Origin: Trichomonas vaginalis G3
Taxonomy: Eukaryota; Parabasalia; Trichomonadida; Trichomonadidae
Reading direction: 5' to 3'
NCBI RefSeq assembly: GCF_026262505.1
Contig: NC_067205.1
Coordinates: forward strand, 16,616,001 to 16,680,000
DNA length: 64,000 nucleotides
Below are positions 28,104-39,188 of this stretch, in pieces; position 1 is the stretch's first letter; every line of letters begins with the position of its first letter. The notes under the pieces are model-generated. The model was given only the letters and a program-made list of their open reading frames with translations, ran no database searches and was not told the DNA's origin. Both the position numbers and the translations under genes were made by a program.

Positions 28104-29744
28104 ATGACGACTAACTATTTAGTGCCAAACACTAAACCGATTAATGGAAATGTGTTTCATTCATTCGAAAAGATAAATGAAATATTCGCAAAGAATGACG
28201 GTAGAAGATATTATAGAGAACTTGAAAGTTCATGCTATGACTCTGATGCTCCATATTTTGATGATAAACAAACTCATTTAAGAATTACAAATCCAGCTCA
28301 TGATGTGAACCAATTAGGTGACACATATATTAAACGCAAAGTTAAAGCAACTCTAGTTTCAAATAAAGCTTTCACATGTGATGCCGCTTTTAAATGCATG
28401 CGTTTATTCGTTGGTTACAAATCATCAAATCAAAGCTTTAAACAATTAGAAGTAGAAACTGAAAGAGGTGATGCCGGTTATCTTCAGATGGATTGCGCCC
28501 GTGAATCTTTCGCATTTGCAACATATAAACCAAAATCAGAAAGGAAAGTTAAAAAGTTTGTTCATTCGTTATATAATAATGTTCAAAAATATGATAACTC
28601 AGTATGTGGTAAATATATTGACCCTTCAGAAGTTTTCAAGAACGCAAATGAAGAAGTTGATGTCACTTTTGATATGATTATTCCGGTAAATGATTTGTTA
28701 GCATTTCAGGCGTTCGATGATTATCCTAAATCATTTGGTGATATCATTCTTAAATATTATGTTTTCAGGGATACTTTAGTATTTTGTCAGGTTGACCCGT
28801 TAAGAGTTGCTGATTTACAAAATTACGTTTATGAAAAGATAACTGATGAAAATTATGAAAAGATTATGAATCATGTTTATAAATATGATCGCAAATTCCA
28901 ACAAATCGGACTTCCTGCCAAATTAATTACAAGCTTAGCCGCTACATCTGCTGACGCAACAGTTGATGACGTTATTATTTCATGCACAAAGATGGAAGTT
29001 TTAGAGGATAAATGCATTACACCAGGATACGGTTTAATTGAAGAATCAGTTAAAGCAATACCACGTTTATTCAGTAAGGAAGATCCATTCATGATTCCAG
29101 CTCAACATATTGACGTTCGTTCACTAAATGGAGGTTGCATCACTCCTGAAGGTATTAGCTCAGATTTCTCATACGCTCTTCATAATGTTACAGATGTTGT
29201 GTTAACATTTCCGAAGAATGCAATGCAAAGAACAGTTTTAGAAAATCCAATGCTTCGAGGTCTTCAGGTCACTATAGATTCCAGAAACTTCCCCGATCAA
29301 GCGATGACCACAGTGGGTGACATATTCTTTACACGTATGCTTCAAGCTTCTGATTTAGATGGAGTGAATGAATGCACAGAAGAATACGAGGACTCATTAA
29401 CTAGACCACTGAATGATGATAATGGCACGCCATTAGCTAGAACATGGAAAGACCAAACTTCATTCTTATGCACTATTCCAGTTCAACGTGATGGAGCGGG
29501 TATATTCTTTGATGGATTAGAAACTTTCAACTCACAAGTTACAGTACAAGTGAAAGCTTATCCAATCATTCAGGGTGAAAATGACACTTACTGTTCAAAG
29601 GTGACAAATCCTCCTCAGGTTTGGTTTACTAGGACTACGTATTGGACATGGACACCGGATGAAGGTTTGAAATATCATCCAACAGGTACACCACCACAGT
29701 ATAGAAGTTCATATGATGAAATATTGATGAATAGAAATGTTTAA
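28104..29744 (+). CDS. Probable major capsid protein (double jelly-roll type), 546 residues (V2)
   Basis: The largest structural gene, directly before the packaging ATPase, with the size (about 500-650) and beta-rich character of double jelly-roll capsid proteins. A middle segment like FDMIIPVNDLLAFQAFDD followed by a hydrophobic strand resembles the loop and strand between jelly rolls in Polinton/PLV capsids. The C-terminal part has alternating strand-like segments (TSFLCTIPVQRDGAG, then VWFTRTTYWTW). No signal peptide or membrane segment is seen. The capsid call rests on size, gene order and these motifs, not on a database match. Looks whole. Confidence 0.7.
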   Translation: MTTNYLVPNTKPINGNVFHSFEKINEIFAKNDGRRYYRELESSCYDSDAPYFDDKQTHLRITNPAHDVNQLGDTYIKRKVKATLVSNKAFTCDAAFKCMRLFVGYKSSNQSFKQLEVETERGDAGYLQMDCARESFAFATYKPKSERKVKKFVHSLYNNVQKYDNSVCGKYIDPSEVFKNANEEVDVTFDMIIPVNDLLAFQAFDDYPKSFGDIILKYYVFRDTLVFCQVDPLRVADLQNYVYEKITDENYEKIMNHVYKYDRKFQQIGLPAKLITSLAATSADATVDDVIISCTKMEVLEDKCITPGYGLIEESVKAIPRLFSKEDPFMIPAQHIDVRSLNGGCITPEGISSDFSYALHNVTDVVLTFPKNAMQRTVLENPMLRGLQVTIDSRNFPDQAMTTVGDIFFTRMLQASDLDGVNECTEEYEDSLTRPLNDDNGTPLARTWKDQTSFLCTIPVQRDGAGIFFDGLETFNSQVTVQVKAYPIIQGENDTYCSKVTNPPQVWFTRTTYWTWTPDEGLKYHPTGTPPQYRSSYDEILMNRNV

Positions 29745-29768
29745 AATTATAAATTTATTTTTGATTAA

Positions 29769-30596
29769 ATGGATTTAAATTCATCCACCCCTTATGAAGA
29801 ATTAGCAGGAGTATATAATACATACGTAGATGATATGATTAATGAAGCATTGAGTGATAATAGAAATGCTCTATCTAAGGAAAAATTAATGAAAATTCCA
29901 TATTCTGAATGTTACTTAAATTCAATCACTGCAGCAATTGGTAAACAAAATAAAGGTAAAACATTAACGATATTAAAACAAATTATCATTATTGCTAACA
30001 CTTCCCCCTATTCACATGTGTTAATTTATATCAACCGTTCAGGTTCACCTTCAGATGATACATTTGAATCTTTAAAGCATTTAATCAAAATTCCAATTAT
30101 TTATTTATCACAAGAAGAAGCAGAAGATTATTTAAAAAACTTTTTAATGTATAAAGAATTATATAATACAATCAAGAAGCAAGGATTAGAGGATAAAATT
30201 ATTGATAAACAACGGGATGAATTATTTGAAACACTTTCTATTTCAAATTTTGATAGAGAATTTTTGCATTCACTCATTTTTCTAGATGATGCAGTGAAAT
30301 CAAAACTAATAACAAATGAGAAATCATATTTTAATCAGTTATTAACTCAATGTCGACACATTCAGTGTTCATTCTTCATGGCTGTTCAATACTTCAAAGC
30401 ATTAAGCACAAACATTAAATCAAATCTATCAACACTTTTCATTTTCAGTGGGTTTAGTCGTCAACAGTTGAACGTTATGCTTTATCAAGTGAATTTACCA
30501 ATGAGCATTAATGAACTTTACACACAATATCAGCAATTAGGTGAACATGGAAAAATAATAGTTGATTTAAATAAAGGAAGTGTTAAATTTGATTAA
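29769..30596 (+). CDS. Genome-packaging ATPase (A32/FtsK-HerA-like), 275 residues (V2)
   Basis: Walker A is GKQNKGKT at residues 58-65 and Walker B is LIFLDD at 169-174. They are followed by a region (LLTQCRHIQCSFFMAVQYF) typical of viral packaging ATPases, where a conserved Gln acts as sensor. Size and gene order (right after the capsid gene) match Polinton, PLV and NCLDV relatives. The enzyme would pump DNA into preformed capsids using ATP. It starts 24 bases after the capsid stop with its own AT-rich leader. Looks whole. Confidence 0.85.
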   Translation: MDLNSSTPYEELAGVYNTYVDDMINEALSDNRNALSKEKLMKIPYSECYLNSITAAIGKQNKGKTLTILKQIIIIANTSPYSHVLIYINRSGSPSDDTFESLKHLIKIPIIYLSQEEAEDYLKNFLMYKELYNTIKKQGLEDKIIDKQRDELFETLSISNFDREFLHSLIFLDDAVKSKLITNEKSYFNQLLTQCRHIQCSFFMAVQYFKALSTNIKSNLSTLFIFSGFSRQQLNVMLYQVNLPMSINELYTQYQQLGEHGKIIVDLNKGSVKFD

Positions 30597-30636
30597 CTTT
30601 TTATAATTAATTTTTATTTTTTATTTATAATTAAAC

Positions 30637-31536
30637 ATGACAGAAATAGCAAATCTTCTACAGGTTCCATTAAAACAAGGAACAAACAAAAAGGGTGCAT
30701 ATAATAGAACTATGAAAGTTCCTGATGGAATGAAAGAATTAGTTCATATTGTTGCTGGTCTTCAAAAAGATGTTAAACAAATGAGAAACGTTTTAACATT
30801 ACCAGAAGCTCAAGCATATGCCAAACGTCATGGTCCAAATTGGGAAGCACACGAAGCAGACATTACGGGTCCAAATGGAAAACCCGATGGTATAAATGAA
30901 GTTTTCGTTACTGATGGTCAAGGTAATATTAAAGTCATAAATGGTTATAAATTAACTATATCTGATTATCCTAAACGTAAAATATATAATGAACGTTATC
31001 CTATGCAATTTGATGAAAATGGAAAAGCTGTTAAACAATACATTGGAGAAGGTGAAAATGGTCCAATTAATTCATACCGTCATAATCCATATTCTTATTT
31101 CAATGAAGAATTAAATGCTATTGAAGAGGGACCGGATGGATTACCACGATATTCTAACCAGTTTGATGGTCAATATGCAAATATTAGACCTGAAATTTCA
31201 GCTAAGAAATTCTTTAAAGTTGCTTTATTCGATCCAGTTTTCGCAAATGTTAAAGATGAACTTAAACAGCAATTCCAACCAATTATAGTAGCAAGAATTG
31301 CATCAGGTGCTTTATCTCAAGCATTCAAAGATTTAATTAAGAAACCATTATATCAGCAACGAGGTTTAACTTATGATTTAGTTAAGGAATCAGATAAAAG
31401 AAAATTTGAGAAATCAGATGATTATAAGAATGCAATTAATGAATATATTCGGTCTATTAATTTCGATGAAAATGCTAAAAATCAACTTCATGAACAAATA
31501 CAGGGAATAATAGATTCAAAAGTTCCAGCAAAATAA
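30637..31536 (+). CDS. Conserved structural-type protein, 299 residues (V2)
   Basis: Function not recognised with certainty. It contains [23 protein letters not shown] sequence followed by [19 protein letters not shown], a pattern I associate with uncharacterised virion proteins of Polinton-like and giant-virus-linked elements (memory of the pattern, unchecked). The C-terminal half is helical and charged. It lies in the late block after the ATPase, 40 bases apart. Looks whole. Confidence 0.55.
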   Translation: MTEIANLLQVPLKQGTNKKGAYNRTMKVPDGMKELVHIVAGLQKDVKQMRNVLTLPEAQAYAKRHGPNWEAHEADITGPNGKPDGINEVFVTDGQGNIKVINGYKLTISDYPKRKIYNERYPMQFDENGKAVKQYIGEGENGPINSYRHNPYSYFNEELNAIEEGPDGLPRYSNQFDGQYANIRPEISAKKFFKVALFDPVFANVKDELKQQFQPIIVARIASGALSQAFKDLIKKPLYQQRGLTYDLVKESDKRKFEKSDDYKNAINEYIRSINFDENAKNQLHEQIQGIIDSKVPAK

Positions 31537-31568
31537 AAGTTTAAATATATTTTTTTATTCGATTATAA

Positions 31569-32240
31569 ATGAGAAGACGTTTCACTAGTCAAAAGAACAC
31601 TAACGCAAAAGCAGAGATTACGGTTGGTTATAACGTAAATGATGATAAATCACGAATTATTCAAAATGTTAAAGTTAATGTTAGCCCCGAATTAACAAGG
31701 TCAGCAACTCAACCAAATTTATTAACTCGTGACTTACCGAAGAATGAGGAGAATGAAGAAAACCATGAGAATGGAGACCCAATCATTTTATCTGAACCTG
31801 GTAAAGAACCTGTTGAAATTCCCACTTATCCAACATACCCCCCACCTCTTTCATCAAACATCGAGAACCCATATAAAATAGACATTAATTCAGAATTAAT
31901 GAAAATTTACCGTGATATAATAATTAATAATTATGATTCAATAATAAATTTAATTGACCAATCCGGTTTAATTATTTTACCTTATGAATCATTAATTCAC
32001 ATTATCGCCATTCTTTGTGATGTTCAAGATTCAGACGTTAAGATTCAATTTTTCATAGATGATGAGGTTTCATGCTGCGGAACAGTTGCAAAAATAAATC
32101 CTATAAAGGATATTAGCACAATTAAGATATCAAAGAACGGAACAACAACTGAACTTCATTTAACATATAATGATATTTATAATAAAATAGTTGATGAATA
32201 TAAAATATCACTTGAAAAATTCTTTGTTAAGACTATTTAA
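31569..32240 (+). CDS. Unknown protein, 223 residues (V2)
   Basis: Basic start (MRRRFTSQKN), a low-complexity acidic and Pro-rich middle (EENEENHENGD, then PTYPTYPPPL), and a folded-looking C-terminal half rich in Ile and Asp. The PTYPPPL stretch resembles late-budding or adaptor-binding motifs but may be chance. The stop overlaps the convergent gene by 4 bases. Looks whole. No function assigned. Confidence 0.5.
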   Translation: MRRRFTSQKNTNAKAEITVGYNVNDDKSRIIQNVKVNVSPELTRSATQPNLLTRDLPKNEENEENHENGDPIILSEPGKEPVEIPTYPTYPPPLSSNIENPYKIDINSELMKIYRDIIINNYDSIINLIDQSGLIILPYESLIHIIAILCDVQDSDVKIQFFIDDEVSCCGTVAKINPIKDISTIKISKNGTTTELHLTYNDIYNKIVDEYKISLEKFFVKTI

Positions 32241-32716
32241 TATTCAAGCATTAACATTATCGAATAATAATCCTTTGAATCATAATCGATAATAATTGAC
32301 CTTTCACCAGTTTCTATCGTTTGTTTTATTTCTTTTTGTTCCCCACTATCTGGATCGGTCATTGTAATTGTTTTTGTTATAGTATCAGCTTTATCTTTAA
32401 CTTCAATCTTTTTTCCATCGGGATATTTAAACCAAAATTCCAAAAATTCGATATTGTCAATCTGTTCATATTTTAATCTATCAATTACATTTTTAATACC
32501 ATCTGAAAATCTTATGAAATGGTCATTATATGGGTTTGATTGAACTAAATTTGAATGAAGTGAAAATATAACCTGTTGATGAATATGACATTGACTCATA
32601 TTTTCTGAAAAACTAAAATTTATAACATGAATGAATTTCTTATTCGTTGAATTTATGAATTCTTGAGGTAATCTTATTCTAGTTTTATTTATCACTGGAA
32701 AATAACGCTTTACCAT
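32237..32716 (-). CDS. Probable minor structural protein (V2)
   Basis: Copy of the gene at 12633-13112. The frame is open, but the V1 copy looks the sounder of the two. It shares the same 19-base divergent gap with the next gene. Confidence 0.4.
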   Translation of the reverse strand: MVKRYFPVINKTRIRLPQEFINSTNKKFIHVINFSFSENMSQCHIHQQVIFSLHSNLVQSNPYNDHFIRFSDGIKNVIDRLKYEQIDNIEFLEFWFKYPDGKKIEVKDKADTITKTITMTDPDSGEQKEIKQTIETGERSIIIDYDSKDYYSIMLMLEY

Positions 32717-32735
32717 ATTTTTAATCGTAATAAAA

Positions 32736-33443
32736 ATGTCAATTATCAATATTATTTCGAATAATAGCTGTGAATTAAATTTAACAGTTAGCGGAATTTA
32801 TAATGTTACTCTCGTTTCTGTGAGTGGTAAATTAATCCCATTCTTTTAGACCCTTCAGATTATATATCATTTATTAAAGATGACCTTGAAAAAACGTATG
32901 ATATGTATATAAATAATGTGATAGCGAAATGGGATATTAACATGATTTTAAGTTATTTAAATGAATCATTTATCGTATGGTATGAAGAAAATTTTAAATC
33001 AAAACCTGATAAACTTTTTGAACTTGATGAAATAAATAACCTTATTAAATTTCCGCTGAAAATTAAATTTTGTACTCCTCATTTTCGTTCATTGTTGGGA
33101 ATATTAAATTTTGAAAAAGATGTTGGGGATGTTTTGTATTCTGACACTGGTTCCAATTTCGTTTTAATCAAATGTGATAAAGTTAATACCCCATGAGATT
33201 TTCACATCAAACATTAGACCTAACTCTTACCCATCAATACAAAACATTTTATCCATCAACTTAAACACATTTTCTTTATCATATCCGTTTCAATTATCCG
33301 GAAATTCATTTATTCTTCATTCAAAAGATTTATCAAATATTAAATTTAGAATAACTGACCTATTTGATTGTGATTTAGAATTCATGAATGAAATATTATG
33401 GCAATTTCAAATAGAAAAAATAGGTGATGAGATAACAGATTAA
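32736..33443 (+). pseudogene. Probable minor capsid/penton-like gene, broken (V2)
   Basis: Copy of the gene at 13132-13842; broken here. Confidence 0.5.
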
Positions 33444-33565
33444 ATATTTATTTTTAAATCATAATAAATGATTAAACAACAGCAACCACAACAACTTCAA
33501 GGCACAGATCCATTACATACGCCATATATGCATATAATTCAAAGACGGCAGAACAAACGCAAAGG

Positions 33566-34507
33566 TTGAAATATGGAGATTTTGAGATAGTATTGAAAAA
33601 TGACCATTTCGAATTCGTTTGCAAAGGAGGTGCAGTGATATCAAATATAAAAGAAATTTTATTTATGAATTCAAAAATTAAAGGAATAACGGATGATATA
33701 ACATCAATTCCACCAGAAGAACAGAGATATTACGCATTAAATGCATTTCCTAAAGTTTTGAAGATTGGAAGATTTAATTTAAATGAGGAATTCATAGAAG
33801 GTTTCCTAAACGACATAATGAAGAAGGCAGATAAGGAATATGTGGATAGTGAGTTAAATAAGAAGGCAAATTTGGTTTATGTTGATGAAAAAGATAATGA
33901 AATTAAAGAAAAGGTTGAATGGTATCATGAATGGACATTTGAGACTTTTAAAGTTAAAGCTGATACAGAATGGGTTTCAGGATGTTTAGACCTTAAAGCA
34001 GATAAAACTTATGTTGATGAAAATTATGCAAAGAAGTCGGAAGTAAATGATGTGATTACAAGCATGAAAAATGAAATACTTCAAACATTATATCCTGTTG
34101 GTTCTATTTATACGTCAATGAACTCAACAAATCCTTCAGAAGTTTTAGGTTTTGGTATGTGGAAGCAGATTGTGGATAAATTCTTATACTGTGCTAGATA
34201 TTCAAAGCAAACAGGAGGTTCGAAGAAAATTAAAGAAGCAAACTTACCCCCACACACTCATACAGGAACTACAAACTTTTCTGGCGACCATAGCCACTCA
34301 TTAAGAGACCACCCATTATACAACTCAGAATATGAAGCTGGCTATGATGTTTTATCTCCAGATTATAACCATTCAGCAAAAAAGAATTTTCGACAAACTG
34401 AACCAGGAGGAAATCATGTCCATACTTTCACAACAAATCCAACAGGTTCGGGTAAAGATTACATGCCACCATTTGTGACTGTATTCGCATGGTACCGTGT
34501 TCATTGA
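33566..34507 (+). CDS. Fibre protein with phage-type collar domain, about 313 residues (V2)
   Basis: The first 110 or so residues are mixed alpha/beta. Then come short repeats (KADKEYVDSELNKKANLVYVDE…, LKADKTYVDENYAKK) typical of trimeric viral fibres. The C-terminal half has LYPVGSIYTSMNSTNPSEV, the WKQIVDKFLYC strand, many His (PPHTHTG, GDHSHS, GGNHVHTF) and a YMPPFVTVFAW end. This is the phage tail-collar/receptor-binding pattern, also known in some eukaryotic DNA viruses. The protein would bind the host surface. The ATG start is unclear. Looks otherwise whole. Confidence 0.75.
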   Translation: MKYGDFEIVLKNDHFEFVCKGGAVISNIKEILFMNSKIKGITDDITSIPPEEQRYYALNAFPKVLKIGRFNLNEEFIEGFLNDIMKKADKEYVDSELNKKANLVYVDEKDNEIKEKVEWYHEWTFETFKVKADTEWVSGCLDLKADKTYVDENYAKKSEVNDVITSMKNEILQTLYPVGSIYTSMNSTNPSEVLGFGMWKQIVDKFLYCARYSKQTGGSKKIKEANLPPHTHTGTTNFSGDHSHSLRDHPLYNSEYEAGYDVLSPDYNHSAKKNFRQTEPGGNHVHTFTTNPTGSGKDYMPPFVTVFAWYRVH

Positions 34508-34615
34508 ACGCGCTTGAGCCCAGACCTTTGGGTTAAGGCTTACCGAATGAACTAAATATATTTTATGTCTGTAATTAATTAGGTAATGAAGTAGCGGATG
34601 AACTGCAGAAATAAA

Positions 34616-34810
34616 TGTTTACGTTAATGTTTACGTTAAGTGACTCAAAGAGTCCGGAGACAAAGTCTCATGTTTTTAGGTTATTCAATAATTAATTATT
34701 TTTGAATAACTGAAGGTGTTACCATGTTACCATGTGCTACCAGGTTATTTAACTTCTCTTAAAATTACTGACAACATGACATTTTGACAACAGTCCCGGA
34801 AATTTGATGC
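34616..34810. promoter_or_regulatory. Iterons, mini-hairpins and one repeat unit (V2)
   Basis: Same block as at 204-398: iteron pair at 34616-34639, hairpins at 34642-34654 and 34657-34669, repeat unit at 34685-34810. Confidence 0.6.
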
Positions 34811-34856
34811 AGTCCAAAAATAAAGTTAGTTTTAAAATTATTTTTATTTTTTTATT

Positions 34857-35540
34857 TTGTATGTAAGAACAGAAATGTCAGTCGAAGCAAAAACATTCAG
34901 CAACAAATCTAATGGCGAAACATTCACAAAAGGCACTTATAATGGTATTGAAGTCTTAAGTAGAGACAAGGATGGTTACATTAATGCAACAAAGATGGCA
35001 AGAGAAGCGGGAAGGTTAAACCATTTAAACAGATTTCTCAATAGTACTAAAATGCAGGAAATTCTTGAGTTTTGGTTGAAAGAATATGGTGGAGCCAAAA
35101 GTGGCTCGACCTAAAAACAAGCATTTTATGAGCTTACTAGGGGTGTTATAAATAAATTCAAAGGTATTTACATACATCCTGACCTCGTTCATTTTGTTGC
35201 TGAATGGTGCTCTGTAAAGTATGCATTTTATGTCAAAGATATTATGGACTCCATAGACAAGAAAGTTCATGAGAAGTTAGATGAAGAAGAACTCGAAGAT
35301 ACAGTAGAGAATGCTAAACCTTTGTTCGAACAAGAAGTTAGAAAAATGTGCGAAAAACAATTAGAACATGAACGTGAGATATATTATGGTTATAGAGATT
35401 CTCCATACGAACTAGACCAATGGGAACAAGAAGATTTAAAGAGAGAATTTAGAGAATATGAACTCGCTAAGATAGCATTAGAAACTGCAGAAAAGAAGTT
35501 AAAAGTTTGGGGTCGTTTTGTAAAAAAATATTGTGAGTAA
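34857..35540 (+). pseudogene. KilA-N domain protein gene, broken (V2)
   Basis: Same as the copies at 445-1128 and 15272-15955, with the same shared damage. Confidence 0.7.
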
Positions 35541-35579
35541 ATGAACCATTTATTTTTGTCATAAACGACCAAAAATAAA

Positions 35580-35852
35580 TGTTTACGTTAATGTTTACGT
35601 TAATGTTTTCAGGTTATTCAATAATTAATTATTTTTGAAGAACTGAAGGTGCTACCATGTTACCATGTGCTACCAGGTTAATTAACTTCTCTGAAAAAAT
35701 GAGACAACATGACATTTTGACACAGTTCAGGAGGAAGGCATTTATGAATTATTTTTGAAGAACTGAAGGTGCTACCATGTTACCATGTGCTACCAGGTTA
35801 ATTAACTTCTCTGAAAAAATGAGACAACATGACATTTTGACAACAGTTCAGG
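35580..35852 (+). repeat. Iteron pair and two 120-bp repeat units before the helicase gene (V2)
   Basis: TGTTTACGTTAA pair at 35580-35603, then two repeat units to about 35852. Inverted counterpart at 38259-38656. Confidence 0.75.
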
Positions 35853-35917
35853 AAATATGATGCAGCCCAAAAATAAAGTTAGTTTTAAAATTATTTTTAT
35901 TTTTTATTCCTATATAA

Positions 35918-38226
35918 ATGACAGCAACAAACAACAACAGCAACTATATCATTTCTGATGAAAAAGTTATTGATTCATTAGCTGAGGAATTAGTTGTGGC
36001 AGAAACTAAAACCCTCAACGAAAGAATTGGTGAAAACAAGATTGATTTACATAACTACCTCAAACACGATGGAGGAAGAGGAGGGAAAACTGGTATGGCT
36101 TTATTAGTAAATAAAATTTCAAATTTAACGATTATAGATGTTGATATCAATAAATCGTACAATGATGAACTTAAAGAAACAGTTAGAAAAGACATTTTAT
36201 CAAAACTTTCGGATAAAGATGTTATCGTTAAAACCGCTTCAGGAGGTCTTCACATTTATTGCAACACTAATTTCTTCTATTCAACCTCGAACAGAATGAT
36301 TAAATGTTATTCCTGCAATGATTATGATATTGACATAATGACTTCTATGGATGATTCAAAACGTTCTTTAGTGGTTATGGCTGATTCAAGAGTTCGCAAG
36401 AATGCATCAGAACCAATCAATACATACTCATTCATTCGTGGAAGTTATGATTCAACATTAACTAGAACCGTAAACGATATATTAAATGATTTGAATATTA
36501 AGGTAAGAGTTGAACAGAAGAACGAAGAAATAAAGACTATCATGAATGAAAACAAAGATGTAAACATTGACGATAAACTTGCCCAGAGCATAGTTGATGG
36601 CATCAGTGATTTTGAAGTACATAATGACGGTGGAAACATGAATTTAGAAAAAGAAATAACATTATTCACACTGTTTCAAGCTATTAATTCGTTACCGGAT
36701 CATTTGATTAATGAAGCATACGATAACGTTTATAACTTCTGCAATTTAACTGAAAATGCAAAAAGTAATTTTGAAAAAGCATGTAGTAGATATGCACATT
36801 TAATGACTTCTCCATTTGTTTTAGTGAAGATTCTAAAACTATATCAAAAGGAATATTATGATGAATACGTTTTGCCTTTATTACGTAAGCCAAAAATAAC
36901 ATTTGATATAAAACTTGATGACTCGTTTTTGATAACAGATATTAGACGCAAGGCTGAAAATCATCAGTATAAAAACAGTTCTGAAGTAATTGAGGATTTA
37001 TCACGTGTAATCCGTTTTGTAGATTGTGGAAATAAATATTTCATTCAAAAGGACTATAATATCCACGACAAAATGAATCAAATATCATTCGTTCTTCAGT
37101 CAAACATGAAAGAGTCACTCAAAATGATTAAATTATTTAAAGAAGAAGGTAAAACAATAACAGCATGGGACGTACTACTAAATCAATTATCCTCATTAAC
37201 CGTTAAGGGTGTTTGCTTTAAATCTGATTCCCCAGATGTTTTCTCAACGTTTCAGGGTTATAAATACAACATTCTCGAAAAAGTAGATTACTCAAAAATT
37301 GAGATGTTTATGAATTTCATTAAAGAAGTCATTTGTGATAATAACGATGAAGTGTATAAATACCTTCTCGGCTGGATTGCATCAATGATTCAACATCCTG
37401 GAATCAAGAATGAAACAGCAATTATTTTGAAAGGACTTCAGGGAACAGGTAAAAACAGATTTACAGACATTATTTCTGAACTCCTCGCTGGTTATTCATG
37501 TAAAAACATTACCGAAATAAGTGAGCTAACGGGTAATTTCAATTCAGTAGTTGAGAATAAAATGTTTCTTGTACTTAATGAACTCAAGAATGTAGGTGAA
37601 GATAGACTCGCAAACTTCAACGCTTTGAAATCAATTATTACGGATAATGAGATTAGAATTAATGAAAAGAATCAACCCAGAAGAACTGCTCAGAACGTTG
37701 CAAACTTCATTTTCGTAACTAATAACGTCTACCCTGTCAAAATTGAAGTTGGAGACAGAAGATACGTAGTTTTAAGAGTTAATGGTAAATTCAAGGGTCA
37801 ATTTGATTACTTCAAGAATTTAATGGATTCATGCACTAAGGAATTTTATGATAACCTTTTAACATATTTTATGCAATATGACCTTTCATCATTTAATGTA
37901 CGAATCATACCGATGACTGAAGCCAAACAAGATTTAATAGAATTATCAACAAATCCTTTAGATGTATGGATAATACACATTATGATGAATTGTGTGCAGG
38001 TATGACGTGTAAAAATGCTCTATTCTGCAAACCATCAGACATGAAAGACAAGAATTTTCAAATGAGCATTAAGGATAAATGTGATAGGAAACATAGAAGA
38101 ATAGACGATAAACAAACATGGTGTTATGTTTGAAAGAAGAATGAAAGGATTATATAAACAGGTTGAACCAAATGATAATGATGATTCATTTACTGACGAT
38201 GAAATACCTGTAATGATGCTTTATAA
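35918..38226 (+). pseudogene. Primase/SF3 helicase gene, broken (V2)
   Basis: Copy of the gene at 16334-18646. The primase and helicase motifs are all present, but the gene is broken. Confidence 0.8.
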
Positions 38227-38258
38227 AGTATGATTTGAATTTATTTTTGCATTAATCC

Positions 38259-38656
38259 TGAACTGTTGTCAAAATGTCATGTTGTCTTCATTTTTTCAGA
38301 GAAGTTAATTAACCTGGTAGCACATGGTAACATGGTAAGCACCTTCAGTTCTTCAAAAATAATTCATAAATGCCTTCCTCCTGAACTGTTGTCAAAATGT
38401 CATGTTGTCTCATTTTTTCAGAGAAGTTAATTAACCTGGTAGCACATGGTAACATGGTAGCACTTCAGTTCTTCAAAAATAATTCATAAATGCCTTCCTC
38501 CTGAACTGTTGTCAAAATGTCATGTTGTCTCATTTTTTCAGAGAAGTTAATTAACCTGGTAGCACTGGTAACATGGTAGACCTTCAGTTCTTCAAAATAA
38601 TTCATAAATGCCTTCCTCCTTTCGTCAGCTGTGTTGTCAAAATGTCATGTTGTCAC
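38259..38656 (-). repeat. Inverted repeat array after the helicase gene, three units (V2)
   Basis: Three inverted 120-bp units instead of the two in V0 and V1, then the partial motif. It shows unit gain or loss by slippage or unequal exchange. Confidence 0.7.
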
Positions 38657-38669
38657 AAACTTTATTTGC

Positions 38670-38797
38670 TTAAAGGTGTACTTACCACTTTCAGATATTC
38701 CTCATAATATCAAAACTTTCTTTTTAGAAGCATACTTTTTGATATAATTATAACAGACAAATGAGAGAATGTCTGAAAGTGGTATGTGCACCCTTAA
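38670..38797. repeat. TTAA-flanked hairpin, copy 3
   Basis: Same as 4144-4272, one base shorter, bordered by TTAA. Confidence 0.6.
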
Positions 38798-39188
38798 ATA
38801 GAGTAAAAAATCGAGATAACAATTGAGATATTTCTTCTTCAAATAGGATCCGTACTGTCTAATAAGTTGAAAAATTTTGACATTCGAAATTTAGGTAAAA
38901 TTATGACATTTAAGGAGAATTATAAGCATTCTTTGGATTTTGAAAATAACCTTATTCTGAAATTTCAAAAATTATTGGTTGTTTGAATAAGTTGATTCTC
39001 AGTAAATATTTGGGTTTAAACTAGGAACCCTAAGTAGATTAGTTGTTGACTCTTTACAAAAGTAAGTGTATGTTGAGATTATCCTTAGACAACTTTATTT
39101 AACTACTTTTTGAGATATTTCGTATAATCAAATTTTTTATGATTTCAAAAAGTGACAAATCTAAATATCGAAATGAAAAAAGAAAAAA

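Larger units (their letters stand above)
26198..38656 (+). mobile_element. Virus-like element copy V2 (PLV-like, capsid-bearing)
   Basis: Full-span copy of about 12.5 kb without the foldback insertion of V1. It carries the same genes in the same order. Most of the structural block looks whole; about five genes are broken, and the right-hand array has three repeat units instead of two. The left end starts AGTAGTAGTAGGATAGGACG; no matching inverted copy was found at the right end. The following host segment leads into the only complete copy of the host gene. The near-identity to V1 implies recent amplification. Confidence 0.8.
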
